64,000 nucleotides of DNA from Dipteronia dyeriana (GCA_032871835.1 CM065301.1:31442405-31506404), one strand, 5' to 3'; shown: positions 46,580-57,642, counted from the stretch's first letter. Notes: generated by a model from the letters alone, not told the origin. Numbers and translations are program-made.

Positions 46580-48600
46580 ATGGGTTTCCAAGATGATGTA
46601 ATGGCGGAAAGAGCCTCAAATACTAGACCACCATTACTTCGAGGCACTAACTATGGGTATTGGAAGTTGAGGATGAAAGCCTATATATTGATGAAAGGGC
46701 TTGGATGGTAGTGGAAGAAGGTTATAGTTCTCCTACCAAGGTTCAAGAGGATGGAACCATGATATTCAAGCCAAGGAGTGAATGGACAATGAATGAGTTT
46801 GAGGTTGCTAAGTGGTACCATCATGCTATGAATGCCATCTTTGGAGGAGTTGATGGGCATCAATTCTCTTATATTCAAAATCTTGAATTCGTAAAGGAAG
46901 CTTGGGATACTCTCCAAGTTACTAATGAAAGAACCTTAGCGGTGAAGAAATCAAGGCTTCAAATGTTGGCATCACAATTTGAAAATTTAAGTATGGGTGA
47001 AGAAGAAAAGTTTGAAGACTTTCGATTCCAGCTTCTTAACATTGCTAACCAATGTCAAGCACTTGGAGTACCTATCTCAAAAGAGCATTTAAATTGGAAA
47101 ATCTTTAGTTCTCTTCCTAAGAGATTTAAATCAAAGGTGACTGCCATTGAGGAAAGCAAGGATGTGGATGGCATGAACATCGATGAGTTGCTTGGGTCTC
47201 TCCAAACTTGTGAGATGTGCTTGAAGCCAAAGATTAAGAGTAAGGGAATCGCTCTCGATGATATAGAGGAGGAGAGTGATGATGAAAATGGAGAAATGGC
47301 ACTCTTGGTTAGAAGGTTCAAGAAGTTTCTAAAAAAGAATGCCAAGCCTAAAGGCAAGTCTTCTAAGGAAAAAGAAGTCAAGAGACCATCATCTCTAAGG
47401 ATTATGAAGAATAGTCAAGCCATGAACAAGAAAGAGGTTCAATGCTATAATTGTCAAGGTTTTGGTCACTCTACTAGTGAGAGCACCAAGAAGCCATCTA
47501 AGAAAGACAAGAAAGGCAAAGTGTTGGCGGCTACTTGGAGTGATGATAATTCTAGTGAAAAGTGATGAAGAGTTAGTGAGCAACTTTGTAGCTCTAACGG
47601 CTTCTCATTCTCCACTAGATGTTGATGGTACAATATCTTTGAACAAGAACTTTGATACAAATCATCATGGAAGCTCTAGTTCTATTCCTACTAATCTTGA
47701 GTTGTTGGCCAAGATAGAGAAGCTTGAAGAAGATAGAGATAATGCTCAAAGAGAGGTAGTTGAAAAGGGTGATTTGATCAAGAAACAACTAGATGAGTTT
47801 GTGATTATCACTCGTAGACTTCTTGGTTAGAAAGGTGATATTATGAAGAAGTTTAGAGAACTTGAAAAGATAAACCTTGAGAAGGATAATGTGATATCTT
47901 CTTTGAAGAAGAGAGAACAATAATTAATGGAAGAGATAGACACGGCTAAGGAGGCCATTAAGGACTTAGTGAATGATTCGGTAAGTTGTATAGTGTTAGG
48001 AATCTTGTTAACTCTCATAGTGGTGAAGACGACTTGGTAATTGAAGAAGAGCTTTTGGAAGTACCACTTCCTACTCATTTGGATGAAGTCGTGATTGATA
48101 TGAAATCACACAAGAAAAGAAGATCAAAAGCCAAGAAGAAGTTAGAGAACAACGTATCTTTACAAACTCCTAGTGAAGCTAGTTCAACTCCAGAAGGTGC
48201 AATCTCATCTTTTATTCCAGTTTGCCACTATTGCAACACAATAGGTCACATTAAGCCTAGGTGTTTTAAATATATTGAAAATTGCAAATTAGGAAACTAA
48301 TCTAGAGATAATGAGATTAAACTTGAACTTGAACATGCTAAGGATTTGAAAGTTGGAAAACATGATAATATTGCTAATCATGAAAAGAAGTTTTGGAGTA
48401 GAAAGAAAACTAATCTTGTTCAACTTGGCACAGCTTGTGTTGAAAATGTTAAGGAATAGTGTATTAATGATATTCTTGTTAATCAAGTCATTGAAGGACT
48501 TTACTCTAGATTTAACATTGTTGTCAAGGATGATATTGGAAATGTTTGTGTAGGTACACCCAAGAACAAGTGGTTCAAGGGTAAGTGCTCTTATCACTAA
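46580..48600 (+). pseudogene. B1 gag (SIRE/Maximus type) with coiled-coil tail, frameshifted
   Basis: ATG 46580 opens MGFQDDVMAERASNTRPPLL and YGYWKLRMKAYI. A frameshift near 46685 leads into the main frame to 47563 (WMVVEEGYSSP, WYHHAMNAIFGGVDGHQFSY, RLQMLASQFENLSMGEEEKF, SLPKRFKSKVTAIEESKDV, EMALLVRRFKKFLKKNAK). Zinc knuckle CYNCQGFGHSTSES has serine in place of the last cysteine. Past 47563 other frames give a charged coiled-coil (LLAKIEKLEEDRDNAQREVV), then VCHYCNTIGHIKPRC, a second, complete CCHC knuckle near 48220-48265, and a conserved end FKGKCSYH. In SIRE-type elements protease follows the second knuckle; here it does not. Gag would build the particle and bind the RNA. Confidence 0.85.
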
Positions 48601-50286
48601 TATAAGAAGCAAATGTGAGGTAGCTTTGAGGCAATATATCAATTGTGTTGAATTCTTGCTTACTAGCTTTGAATACTCCATGTATTGATATGAACTTGGT
48701 TATCTCACATCATGGTTGTTATGATGGTCAAAATTTGTTGGTTAACTTTAGAAAAGTTCTTTTGATATATGTGTTGATTGAGTTGAGATATTATGCTTTT
48801 TATACTCTTGTTGTGAAACATCGTCAACTTGGTGTCATGAGGACATTAAAGGCAAGAGTGCTCATAAAAAGGGCGGAAGTATGATATTTGGTGAATATAA
48901 TGTGCAAAAGATATCTCTATACTCTAATGCATGTTCTCTTAGATATTCATCTTTTGACTCAATTTTTGATATACATCTCATAGCATGTCATATTAGAGAA
49001 TTTTGTATAGCATACATATGGTTCTCATTGACATTTGCTATTTTAGGATCTAATAGTGATATTGTTCACTTTGATCTTAACTTTGATGATTGTTTATGTA
49101 TAGTATATTGAGTGGCATTACTTTTGAAAATATGAGCTTCATATTCTTTGAAAGCTACTCATTAGAGAAGTAATGATCTTGAATAAGTATCTACTTAGTG
49201 CTTTTAGATCATGTGCTTATGAGCCATAAAATCTTGCTTTTCTAAAATTGTACCTTGCTTATCTTATATGTTTTGCTAGTAGGTTGAGTTTACTAATATG
49301 TAAACTTTGGATACACCTTGAAGTTTTTGTGCTTAAGTACATTTAAAATGACCTATGGTTAGTATCCATTTTGCTTCGGCAAATACATAGAACTCAACGA
49401 GCACCTTCATGGAAAAGGCTACACACATTAGTTGTGAAAGCTACCCAATGTTGGAAAGAGCTACACCATTGTGATGAGTGAAAGCCGCCATGAAGTGAAT
49501 TTTGTTTATGTTTAAAAAAAAAATCAAAGAAGTGTTGAAATGGAAGCATGAAAAGAAAATATTATTTGATTCAAACCCTAAAAAGAAAAGGAGGAAGGCT
49601 TAAAAAGGAGTATAGTAGAAAATCTAATGAGCTCGGGTTGAAAAACAAAAATGAGATGACGAGCCACATGCATACACACGCTTATATGTTGAAATCTATT
49701 CTCTTAAAAAGCAAAAATTCCGGATGATAATCGGTTTGACTTTTTATAGAAAAAGCTTAAGATGAATAGTTGTTGGAAATTGTTTGCATGTTGATTATCA
49801 AACTATTTCTTGATATATATTTGACGCATATCTCTCTCACACATACACACTTTGTTTATGAGTATGATGATATTTTAGCAATTGTTGAAGAATTATGAGA
49901 GAACTTGAAAAAAAAAATTGTGTATCTCTCTTAGCATATGAAGCTTATTTTGTTGATATTTCTTCAAAATGCTTGAATGTGTGATTGTGTGAACATCTTT
50001 GTGAATTTTATGCTAGCATTGATTTTAGTTATAGCATTCATCAACGGGGAGCATTGTATGCTAGACATTTTTCTCTTTTATGATATGTTCACATGCTTCA
50101 TTTTGTTACATGTTGGCATATTTTGACTTAATGATACTTGTAAGATATTACTCACTATCTTTGTCTTGCATGATGATTCATTCTTAAGTCATATGTCTTT
50201 GTTTTTTTATCTTTGTGACTAATATGCTTGTTTTGTCTTTCACTCACTTTTGTTGTATGTATATAGCATCTTATAACACAAGAAAA
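48601..50286 (+). other. B1 internal spacer
   Basis: About 1.7 kb where pol should be. It is collinear with B0 10320-9460 in its first part. No retroviral motif is visible on either strand. It holds one short conserved frame (next entry). Confidence 0.7.
48881..49111 (+). CDS. Small conserved ORF (76 codons), B1 copy
   Basis: MIFGEYNVQKISLYSNACSL..., the partner of B0 10037-9813, ending at the same DDCLCIVY and stop, with the same hydrophobic middle. Not recognised. It could be a short peptide or simply open by chance. Confidence 0.25.
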   Translation: MIFGEYNVQKISLYSNACSLRYSSFDSIFDIHLIACHIREFCIAYIWFSLTFAILGSNSDIVHFDLNFDDCLCIVY

Positions 50287-51344
50287 ATGGGAAGAACTAA
50301 GATTACCGAAAGTGGAAATCAATTGAATCCCGTTGTGAAAGCCAAGTCTACCTCAAAAGGATCCAAAGCTTCAAGTACAAAAGATTTAGGGATCTTTGGA
50401 ACAAAGAAGATATTTCAAGAGGCATTGACTTTGTTAAGTGTAAAGATTCTTATGTTCTTAAGTGCTTAAAGGCTAGAAATTGGGAATCTTGGGGTGAGGA
50501 TGTTAGGAGTTGTAAATGATACTCTTGTTAGAGAGTTTTATCTTGAATATGGGGAAAGTGCCACCTTGTTAGATGCTTTGATGGAAATTAGGGGTGTTGT
50601 GTTTAGAGTTTACCCGGAAAACATTAACAAGTTTCTTGGGCTATCTAATGATATAGATTCTAATTTTCTAGATGTGGATGTCATTGAGAATCTAAATATC
50701 ATAGGTAGAACTCTTTGTGACAATGCTTCTTTTGAGTGGAAAAGTAGAGAATATATTAGTCAACATGAGTTAACTAAGGCTAGTGCAATTTGGCATCTAT
50801 TCATTTCCACTAACATTATTGGATCTTCGAATTCAACCGTGTTGAATAAGGACAAGATCAAAATGGTGTATGCCTTGGTAACTAATCAACTTATAAACCT
50901 TGGAGATCTTCTCATGTATTACATTGATAGTGCGGTTTCTCTACTAGAGGTGATAAAAAGATAGCATTATCGAGGTTTATTACTTCAGTGTGTTTAGCTC
51001 ATGGGATTAAGAGTAGACAAGATGATGTGTTAGTTCAACCCTTGGAAAAGTATTGTGATAAACATGTGGCATACATGTCCTATAAGAATAAGGGTAAGAC
51101 TTGTGATACTTTTGGACTATTTAGTAGTTCTCAAGTTGATAGTCATGTGATTAGCACAAATATTCTTCCGAACTGAGCTACACAATTGAAGGAGAAGATT
51201 GATGAACTTAGTGCTATAATTGTTCAACAAGATGCCAGGATAAAAGAGTTGGAGGAGTGCGTTGCTTCAAGTTCAAGACCACCTCTCAAGCATTATGTTG
51301 GATCAACTACTCGCAAGACTTTCTTTGGTGGAACAAGTAGCTAG
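50287..51344 (+). pseudogene. B1 accessory ORF, PF20167-like, frameshifted
   Basis: Begins MGRTKITESGNQLNP and KAKSTSKGSK, then IFGTKKIFQE. Frameshifts near 50430 and 50515 separate this from the main frame: LVREFYLEYGESATLLDAL, IRGVVFRVYPENINKFLGL, GRTLCDNASFEW, ELTKASAIWHLFI, VYALVTNQLINLGDLLMYY (to 50960). A further shift leads to ALSRFITSVCLAHGI, DVLVQPLEKYCDKHVAYMSY and a coiled-coil-like tail KEKIDELSAIIVQQDARIKE ending SSSRPPLKHYVGSTTRKTFF. With shifts ignored the frame spans about 352 codons. The middle words (W...VREFY, N.FL.L, R.LC....W, A..W..F, YAL.....INLG, SRFIT..C...G) fit my memory of PF20167. Its position shows it replaces pol. Confidence 0.72.
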
Positions 51345-51803
51345 TATTTGAGTCTTGAGGTATATTTCTTAACTCTTGGAATCATTTCATGTCAAAAAGA
51401 GGGAGAAAGAGATGCTAGTTGCTTAGTTTCTTTTTATGTTGTTTTATGTGAACTTTTGAACTTTCAATGGCATGTAATAATTAGTCTTAAGATTCGATTA
51501 AGAATTCTTGTGTTTTGGCATGTATTGAGGGGGAGATACATGTATTTGTGGACTTAATTGTATATTCTTATCCATATTATATGTTGCCATTTGTTATTTT
51601 TCTCTTGTATATGCATTGTGCTTTGAGATGATTTGTAGGTTGCTTCAAGAGAAGATCAAGATGAAGTTCAAGAGTTGATGAATATTAGTTATAAGAATCT
51701 TACTTATTGTAATGTGAGGGAGTGATTTTGTGACCTATCTTTATTTTTATATTTGTAGTAAATGTATAAGTGTTTTGACATGGAATTTGACAAAGGGGGA
51801 GAT
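51345..51803 (+). other. B1 3' untranslated part and polypurine tract
   Basis: No frame is supported. It ends in CAAAGGGGGAGAT (51791-51803), the polypurine tract, directly before the 3' LTR. Confidence 0.8.
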
Positions 51804-52505
51804 TGTTAGGTTTTAGATTGTGTTGGCATTAATTCCATATCAAAATTTTGTTTGTTTGTAATGATTTAGTTGTTTAGATTCATGATGATTCAAGCTTCAA
51901 AGAAGAAGGGACAACTAGTCAAAGCAAGTTCAAAGCCTTCAAAGAGAAAGGATGCCATATGGTTCTACAAAGGTATACTAAGACCTTATCTTTCTCTTAC
52001 AAGGCTTAGGCACTCACATACAATTCATTCATATGTGTCCCTGCATCGTTGTGCACCATGTATAACACATTCACACACTTGAAGATGAATGCTCATGCAT
52101 TGGTATGAAAATAACATGTTTGGAAAATGCATGATTGGAGACTCTCTCTATGTAGTTTTTTATTTTAGTGTGAATTGTGTTTTTATAAGATGGATAATGA
52201 ACTTGATTTTAGTCTTAAATCATTCTGGATTGAGTTCCGGTCATTTCGGTTACTCATACTATTGATTTCAAGTTCTAAGTAAAAAGATACTACACTTTCA
52301 ACTCATGTTGCATACAATGTCTTCGTCTTCGTGTATCGAGTCAAATTATTATTTTTTAGGTTGAGTATCTTAAATTTCCATGTCCATGAGAGAGTTACGG
52401 TTCGTAATCCACAAACGGATTTGAATTCCGAGTTCAGAGGCCGGAGAACGGTTGAAGAACGTGAAGGTAGGTCAAGGGGAAAAGAAGGCAGCAAAGCTCT
52501 TCTTT

Positions 52506-52575
52506 CCCGAGATGGCACGTGGGCACCTCGAGGCAAAAGCCTTGCTGCCCTGAGATGCCCACGCGCCATCTCGGG
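52506..52575. repeat. GC-rich inverted repeat in the B1 3' LTR
   Basis: Arms 52506-52535 and 52546-52575 (cccgagatggcacgtgggca against tgcccacgcgccatctcggg), few mismatches, loop of 10. It lies about 65 bp upstream of the TATA-like site and is almost entirely absent from the 5' LTR of the same element. Confidence 0.9.
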
Positions 52576-53582
52576 CAGCAAGCAAGCTTGGTTGCTTCTT
52601 TTCCCTTTTGGTCATTTCATTTTTCCATTTTCTCTCTCCTTTATATATCCCTTCCTCTCACATTTCATTCTAAGAAGTGATTTAAAATTTGAGTTCAGAA
52701 TTTTCTACAAAATATTCTCACCTTCCAAACACCATAACTTCTTCATTTAAACTCCGATTTGAGTGATTCAAAGTTGAGAGTGTTTTTATATTCACCCTTA
52801 ATCTTTTCTCTAAAGGTTGTAGTTAGTTTTATTGCTGTTTTTGGAGTCTAATCTAACAAAAACGGGTCTATACTAAATCAACTAAGGTATTGATTTTCTC
52901 TCAAAGTTTTCTTTTAAAACTTGGTCAATTGCCTTGGGTTTTCTTCTTCAACACATATATGTGTCTTGTGATTGTTTTGATTTGAGTTTTGAACTCATTT
53001 AAAACTAGATTGAGTTTCAATTGAAATCTTACATGTTGAATTAGGTTTTGATTTTGTCTATGTTTCCACATGTTTGGGATTGTATTGTGCTAGTTTTGAT
53101 TCTAGGACTATTTGATGATCTTTGATTGATTGATTTTGTGAAAAATAGTTCCTCACATGTATTAGGCTCTCTTGGAAAGAAATCTCACAATAATACATGT
53201 GCTTGTGTTCTTTTGAGCTATCCATGTGCTTTGTTGAATCTATGAATAGGAAATATGCTTTAGAACTCTTGCTTTAATCTAAATGACTTTGTCACATGAT
53301 TTTAGCATTTTTTTGGTTTATGAGATTTAAACTTGATTATGTGTTAATTAAACATATCTTGTGATTCAAGTTTTATATCTATGCATGTATCTAGGTTGTA
53401 ATTAATGTTGAACATATCTTACATGATCTTGATGGATTAAACATGCATGATTGACTAGACTACATTTGTTTTTTGTGCTTTCATGCTCATGTCTAGTATT
53501 TTCCATAGGATGTGTTGATCATAACATTCTATGTTGCGTGCTTGTTTGCGTTTTGCATTCATGATCACCTAAATGCTTTGTG

Positions 53583-53810
53583 AGAAGAAAGTCTTGACAA
53601 TAGGTGTGAGACCTATGTTGTTGAGCAAGGATGTCTTGGCAAGAGATGGGAGACCTCGGATTGTCAAGCGAGGAAGTCTTGACTAGAGTCAGGAGGACTC
53701 GGATAGTTAAGCAAGAAGTCTTGCCTAGGGTCATGAGGATCCAGAAGGGTGAGCGAGGAAGTCTTGACAAGAGGTGTGAGGCCTCAGATTGTTGAGCAAG
53801 AGGGTGACAT
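53583..53810 (+). repeat. LTR minisatellite, 5 units (B1 3' LTR)
   Basis: The gtcttg word recurs near 53590, 53632, 53677, 53719 and 53760. Two fewer units than in the 5' LTR. Confidence 0.88.
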
Positions 53811-54531
53811 CTTCATGAGTAGGATAGGATGGTAGTTTCTAGGTGAAGGGGTCACTTGATAGATTGTACTTGTCTTATCTACTAGTGGATTTTGTTTGTC
53901 AGTGGTTGTTAGTCCGTGCACGTTTCCTCTTTGGAGGTTTGCCACGTTATATCTTGTGTCAAATTTTCTCTATCCTTATCTCAATTTTATTTGTATTTGT
54001 TATTTGAATACTATGGATAGAACTTTATTTGTAAGTTGACTTCCTTTCTATAATATAGATTGTGTATGTGTCATGATTACTTGTTTGTATCACACTTTAC
54101 TTGGTTTATATACTGATTAAGTGTCTTTAATTGATATATATTGTGATACAGGCAATCTAGAGGGACAAACTTTTGTTTGTTTCTAAGGGAATCGAAAAAG
54201 GTGCCTAACCTATTCACCCCCTCCCCCTCTCTAGGTTAGACTTGAGCGTTTAACCGTGTTTGTATTTTCAAGTTACATCGTTGCTACCTTTTCTGCTTCG
54301 AATTCTTCAATTCTTCGATTCTTCAAAACTTGAATATATTACAACAACAAAAAATACAACAATAAACCTAAAAAAGAAAACTTAACAACCACCAAGAATG
54401 AAATTATAGCGATGATATGCCACCCTTCATGTTACAATCCCAAAATAAAAATACATTAAAATTTTAGGACCAAAATTGAGCAATAACAGATCACATTATA
54501 ATATATATATATATATCCATACATTCCAATG

Positions 54532-54535
<4 letters not shown>

Positions 54536-54567
<32 letters not shown>
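54536..54567. repeat. TA dinucleotide microsatellite at the A4/E junction
   Basis: About 15 TA pairs. The same place in A2 (12945-12968) has a shorter TA run, so the microsatellite belongs to the A leader and E starts inside it. Confidence 0.88.
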
Positions 54568-54571
<4 letters not shown>

Positions 54572-56041
54572 AGTTCCTCGGATTTCGATTTGTTTATTTC
54601 GATTGACAAACCACATCTGAGGATTAACATGTAAGGGTAGTTTACACCGTCTTTGTTTGTGACCAAGCTCAAGATTCAAAGGTATATCACTTGATTAACT
54701 TTCTTTAAAGAGTTTTTCACGCTCACATATTATGGATTATATGTTGCTCACACTCACTCACTCACTTGTATTTAGTTTGTTATGCATATGTGCTTCATTG
54801 TTTTCTATGTGCATTCATAGTGTGGTTTTGTATGTGTTCGTGCTTGCACAATGGTGTGCTTGTCATAGCGCATTGAGTGACCACTTGAGAAGGTCTCTTT
54901 CTTCACTTAGTTTGTCTTTGGTCACATGGTTTTATTCCATGAGTTTAGGCATTCTTGTTAATGTCCAAATCTGAACTTTGGTCACTCATTTGACCATAAC
55001 TCTTTCCACAGACAACCAAATCATGTCATGTAAATTGAATAGAAATTAGACTTCCATATCTTTCCAACGTTATAATATACAAAAGGTTTGGATGTCGTTC
55101 GGTTATGTTTTGAGTAGCTCAAATTTGGAGCTGTTTGTGCTGTATTGTTTTTCCCGAGAGAATAGCGACCTCAGGGCGACCTAACTTCCAAGTCACTTTT
55201 TCAAGTGTATTTTGGCACCCAAACCCGAGAGAAAAGCAACCTTGAAATGACCTATCATCCAAGTCACCTTAAGGTCACTTCTGATGCCCGAAAATTGTTT
55301 TTTTCTCTCCCAAAACGACGTAGTTTGATTTGGACTCTATATATACATCATATTCTTCCCCAAATCAGACCTAGAGCTCTGAAAATCTATCCTTAGAGAG
55401 AGAAAGTTATTTCTAGTGAGAGAGAGCTCCTAAGAACACTTTTTTACTCAACCAACTTCCATCCATGAACATCTAGCATCATTCTTCATCATTCAAGCAT
55501 GAGTCTTCATATGTTTCATGACTAGGTAATCTCTACATGTCTTAGACTTCATTATTTCATTACTATGACATGTATGTCTAGGTTTTAGTTTTTATTGCAA
55601 ATTAAATGCATTTTCTTGTGTTTAAAGGCTCTTATGATATACTTGTGATGTTGGTTGTTGGTTGAGAATATTGTTTTGTTATAGCTAGAATTTAGGACGA
55701 TTTTACTTTTCTAACTAAATCTATATGCTTTGCATTTAGATATTGTTTAGGTCTAATTGATTGCATTTTTTATTGCATTAATTGTTCTTTGCCATGTTAA
55801 ATGACAACTTTTATTGAATCGCCTTTGTTTGATAAATAGATATTAGTCTCTCATAGCTATATCTAGTTAAGTATTCTTGCACTTGCATTTAGACAATGAT
55901 ATCTAGGAATTGCATTTATTGACTTGTTTGAATTCCTAGATAAGCATTTAGTGTAGCCTAGCACTATTTGTATGTTTAAATATTTCATCATATTCTCTTA
56001 GGTTGTTTTGACTCTTCATTGAGGTTAAGTCTTGTGCCTAC
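54568..56041 (+). repeat. E LTR unit 1, lacking its 3' end
   Basis: Starts TGTAAGTTCCTCGG; includes cccaaaacgac then ctatatatacat (TATA-like, 55336-55346) and ends tcttgtgcctac, where unit 2 starts. Compared with unit 2 it is missing the last approximately 350 bp (U5). Within it, 55153-55285 holds two diverged 80-bp repeats beginning cccgagaga. Confidence 0.7.
55336..55346 (+). promoter_or_regulatory. Probable LTR TATA box (E unit 1)
   Basis: ctatatataca shortly after caaaacgacg, as in unit 2 (ctcatatatatat after caaaacgacc). Confidence 0.5.
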
Positions 56042-56389
56042 TGTAAAGTCCTCAATTATCTATTGGCTTATTTCGTGAACAAATCACATTTTTGGGGTAT
56101 TATGTAAGGGTAGCTTAGGCTCTCAAGACCTCAAGAGGAGAAGCACCGGAGGTAAAATTCTTATGCTTACTTGTTTTGAAGAGATAGTTGCACACACTCA
56201 CAAATTCATACAGAATTCTTATTCATATATGTTGAGTGTTTATACTTGTATGCATTTTGGTTTAAATGACTCTTGATTGATATATTTGCATCTTGTAGTT
56301 AAAGTTTCATGTCATGTTAGGCATTAGTATAGGATGCATCTTCATCACTCTTGGACTTGTTGAAAATGTGTGTTTGAGTGTTGAAAAAT

Positions 56390-56675
56390 TAGGTTGTGCA
56401 CTAGTGGTGCGCTACTCGACCATCGCACCTCACCAGCGCAACATTCCAGTGGAACATCGTTTGTCATAAGGCATTGGGTTGCGCTATTGCACCCACGCAA
56501 AGTTGAAAAAGTAGGCACTGCGCTGGTGGTGCGCTACTCGACTAGCGTAGCCTCACCAGCGCAACATTCCAGTGGATTGTGGCATGTGTTGCGCCACTGG
56601 GCTGAGCCACTCGTCCAGCGCCTAGTGAAAAATTAGATTGTGTGCTACTCGACCAGCGCAAGTCACCAGCGTACA
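56390..56675 (+). repeat. GC-rich tandem repeat in U3 of E unit 2
   Basis: Two units of about 130 bp and part of a third. Each has gtggtgcgctactcgac followed by tcaccagcgcaacattcc. It ends about 50 bp before the TATA-like site. Confidence 0.85.
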
Positions 56676-56726
56676 TAAAGGAAGCTGGAACATTTTTTCC
56701 AAAACGACCTCACTTTTTTTGGATCT

Positions 56727-56740
56727 CATATATATATAAC
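56727..56740 (+). promoter_or_regulatory. Probable LTR TATA box (E unit 2)
   Basis: A catatatatataac tract downstream of the GC-rich repeats. Confidence 0.5.
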
Positions 56741-57627
56741 TCTTTGCTTTATGGTCGTGCAAGAGTTCAGAACATCATATCTTTTCCATAGAACACATTT
56801 CAACGGAAAAACTCTTCCAAGAACTCATCTTTAAACACTCAAAACATTCCCATATGATTAAAAAATTCATCTTGCATCATCTAAAGTCATTTAGAGTGCA
56901 TCTATGGATAGGTTTGCTTCATCACATCTTGTTTGGTAAGTTCTTCACTATTTTCTTACAAGTTAAGTGTTTTGCTTGCTAAGCCATCTCTTTAATTATT
57001 TGTATGCTCTTAGAACATATTCTAGATACAAATTAGAGATTGTTGTGATGACATGATTGAGTGTTGTATTGTGGTAGCTTCATAGGATTGTTTGATCTAT
57101 GTTTAGCTAAACTTTTTGAACATGTCATTTAGCTCATGATATCTAGGATTGCATTAATTGTCATCTCATTATCTTAGATAAGCATATAGGGTTTCCTAGC
57201 CTTGTTTGTTCCTTGAATATCATCATATATTCACATAGGACATTTTATCTCTTCATTGAGAAGTAAGACTTGTGTTGCTTCCGGGAGTAGGTAGCTTAAA
57301 TCGCAAGCAAGATGGACTAGGTTCACTTATACCGGGATTAGGTAGTGGTGGTGGATTTAAACCGGGATTAGGTTGTAATTCCTTTTCCATTAGTGGATTC
57401 GAGGTTCTAGTGTGGCGCACTCATGAGCCCATGGTTTTTCCCATTTGGAGGGTTTCCACGTATAACTCAAGTGTCTTTAATATTTCCTTTACACTTGTTA
57501 TTTTGTTGTAACTAGATAGGGGCATTTTCGTAAACTTGACCTTTAACAAAAATTGCGTAAATTTGTTTAAAATCTATTCACCACCCCTCTAGATTAATAT
57601 TTTACACACCAAAATATTTGTTTCAAT

Positions 57628-57642
57628 TGGTATCAGAGCAGG
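57628..57642 (+). other. Primer-binding site (E)
   Basis: TGGTATCAGAGCAGG, two bases after the LTR: initiator-tRNA-Met type, identical to C. Confidence 0.92.

Larger units (their letters stand above)
43994..54270 (+). mobile_element. B1: complete non-autonomous LTR element with gag and a PF20167-like ORF
   Basis: 10.28 kb. The order is 5' LTR, primer-binding site, SIRE-type gag, a 1.7 kb spacer, an accessory ORF, polypurine tract and 3' LTR. Between the two LTRs there is no protease, integrase, reverse transcriptase or RNase H. Flanking 5-mers are attta (43989-43993) and agtta (54271-54275), one mismatch. It is inserted in the leader of A4, which continues on both sides. Confidence 0.9.
51804..54270 (+). 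repeat. B1 3' LTR
   Basis: 2.47 kb, TGTTAGGTTTTAGATTG...GTATTTTCA. It differs from the 5' LTR by scattered substitutions and by the two length changes noted there; a TATA-like site lies at 52640-52650. Confidence 0.94.
39083..54567 (-). mobile_element. A4: Ty1/copia element interrupted by C, B1 and probably E
   Basis: On the minus strand the visible parts are leader (54567-54271), then B1, then leader, gag and pol (43993-39275), polypurine region, and the first 178 bp of the 3' LTR (39260-39083), which is cut by C. The leader ends in a TA microsatellite at 54536-54567 where E starts. If E is a simple insertion, the missing A4 primer-binding site and 5' LTR should lie beyond the right end of this window. 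Confidence 0.82.
56042..57625 (+). repeat. E LTR unit 2, complete 5' LTR
   Basis: Starts TGTAAAGTCCTCAA and ends atatttgtttca next to the primer-binding site, 1.58 kb. It aligns with unit 1 in outline (tgtaagggtag, TATA, tctcttcattgag, aagacttgtg) but with strong divergence. Confidence 0.75.

Noticed and set aside
52303..52750. Frames on both strands across the hairpin of the B1 3' LTR
   Set aside because: The inverted repeat itself makes both strands open; the frames end at unrelated places in B0 and C.
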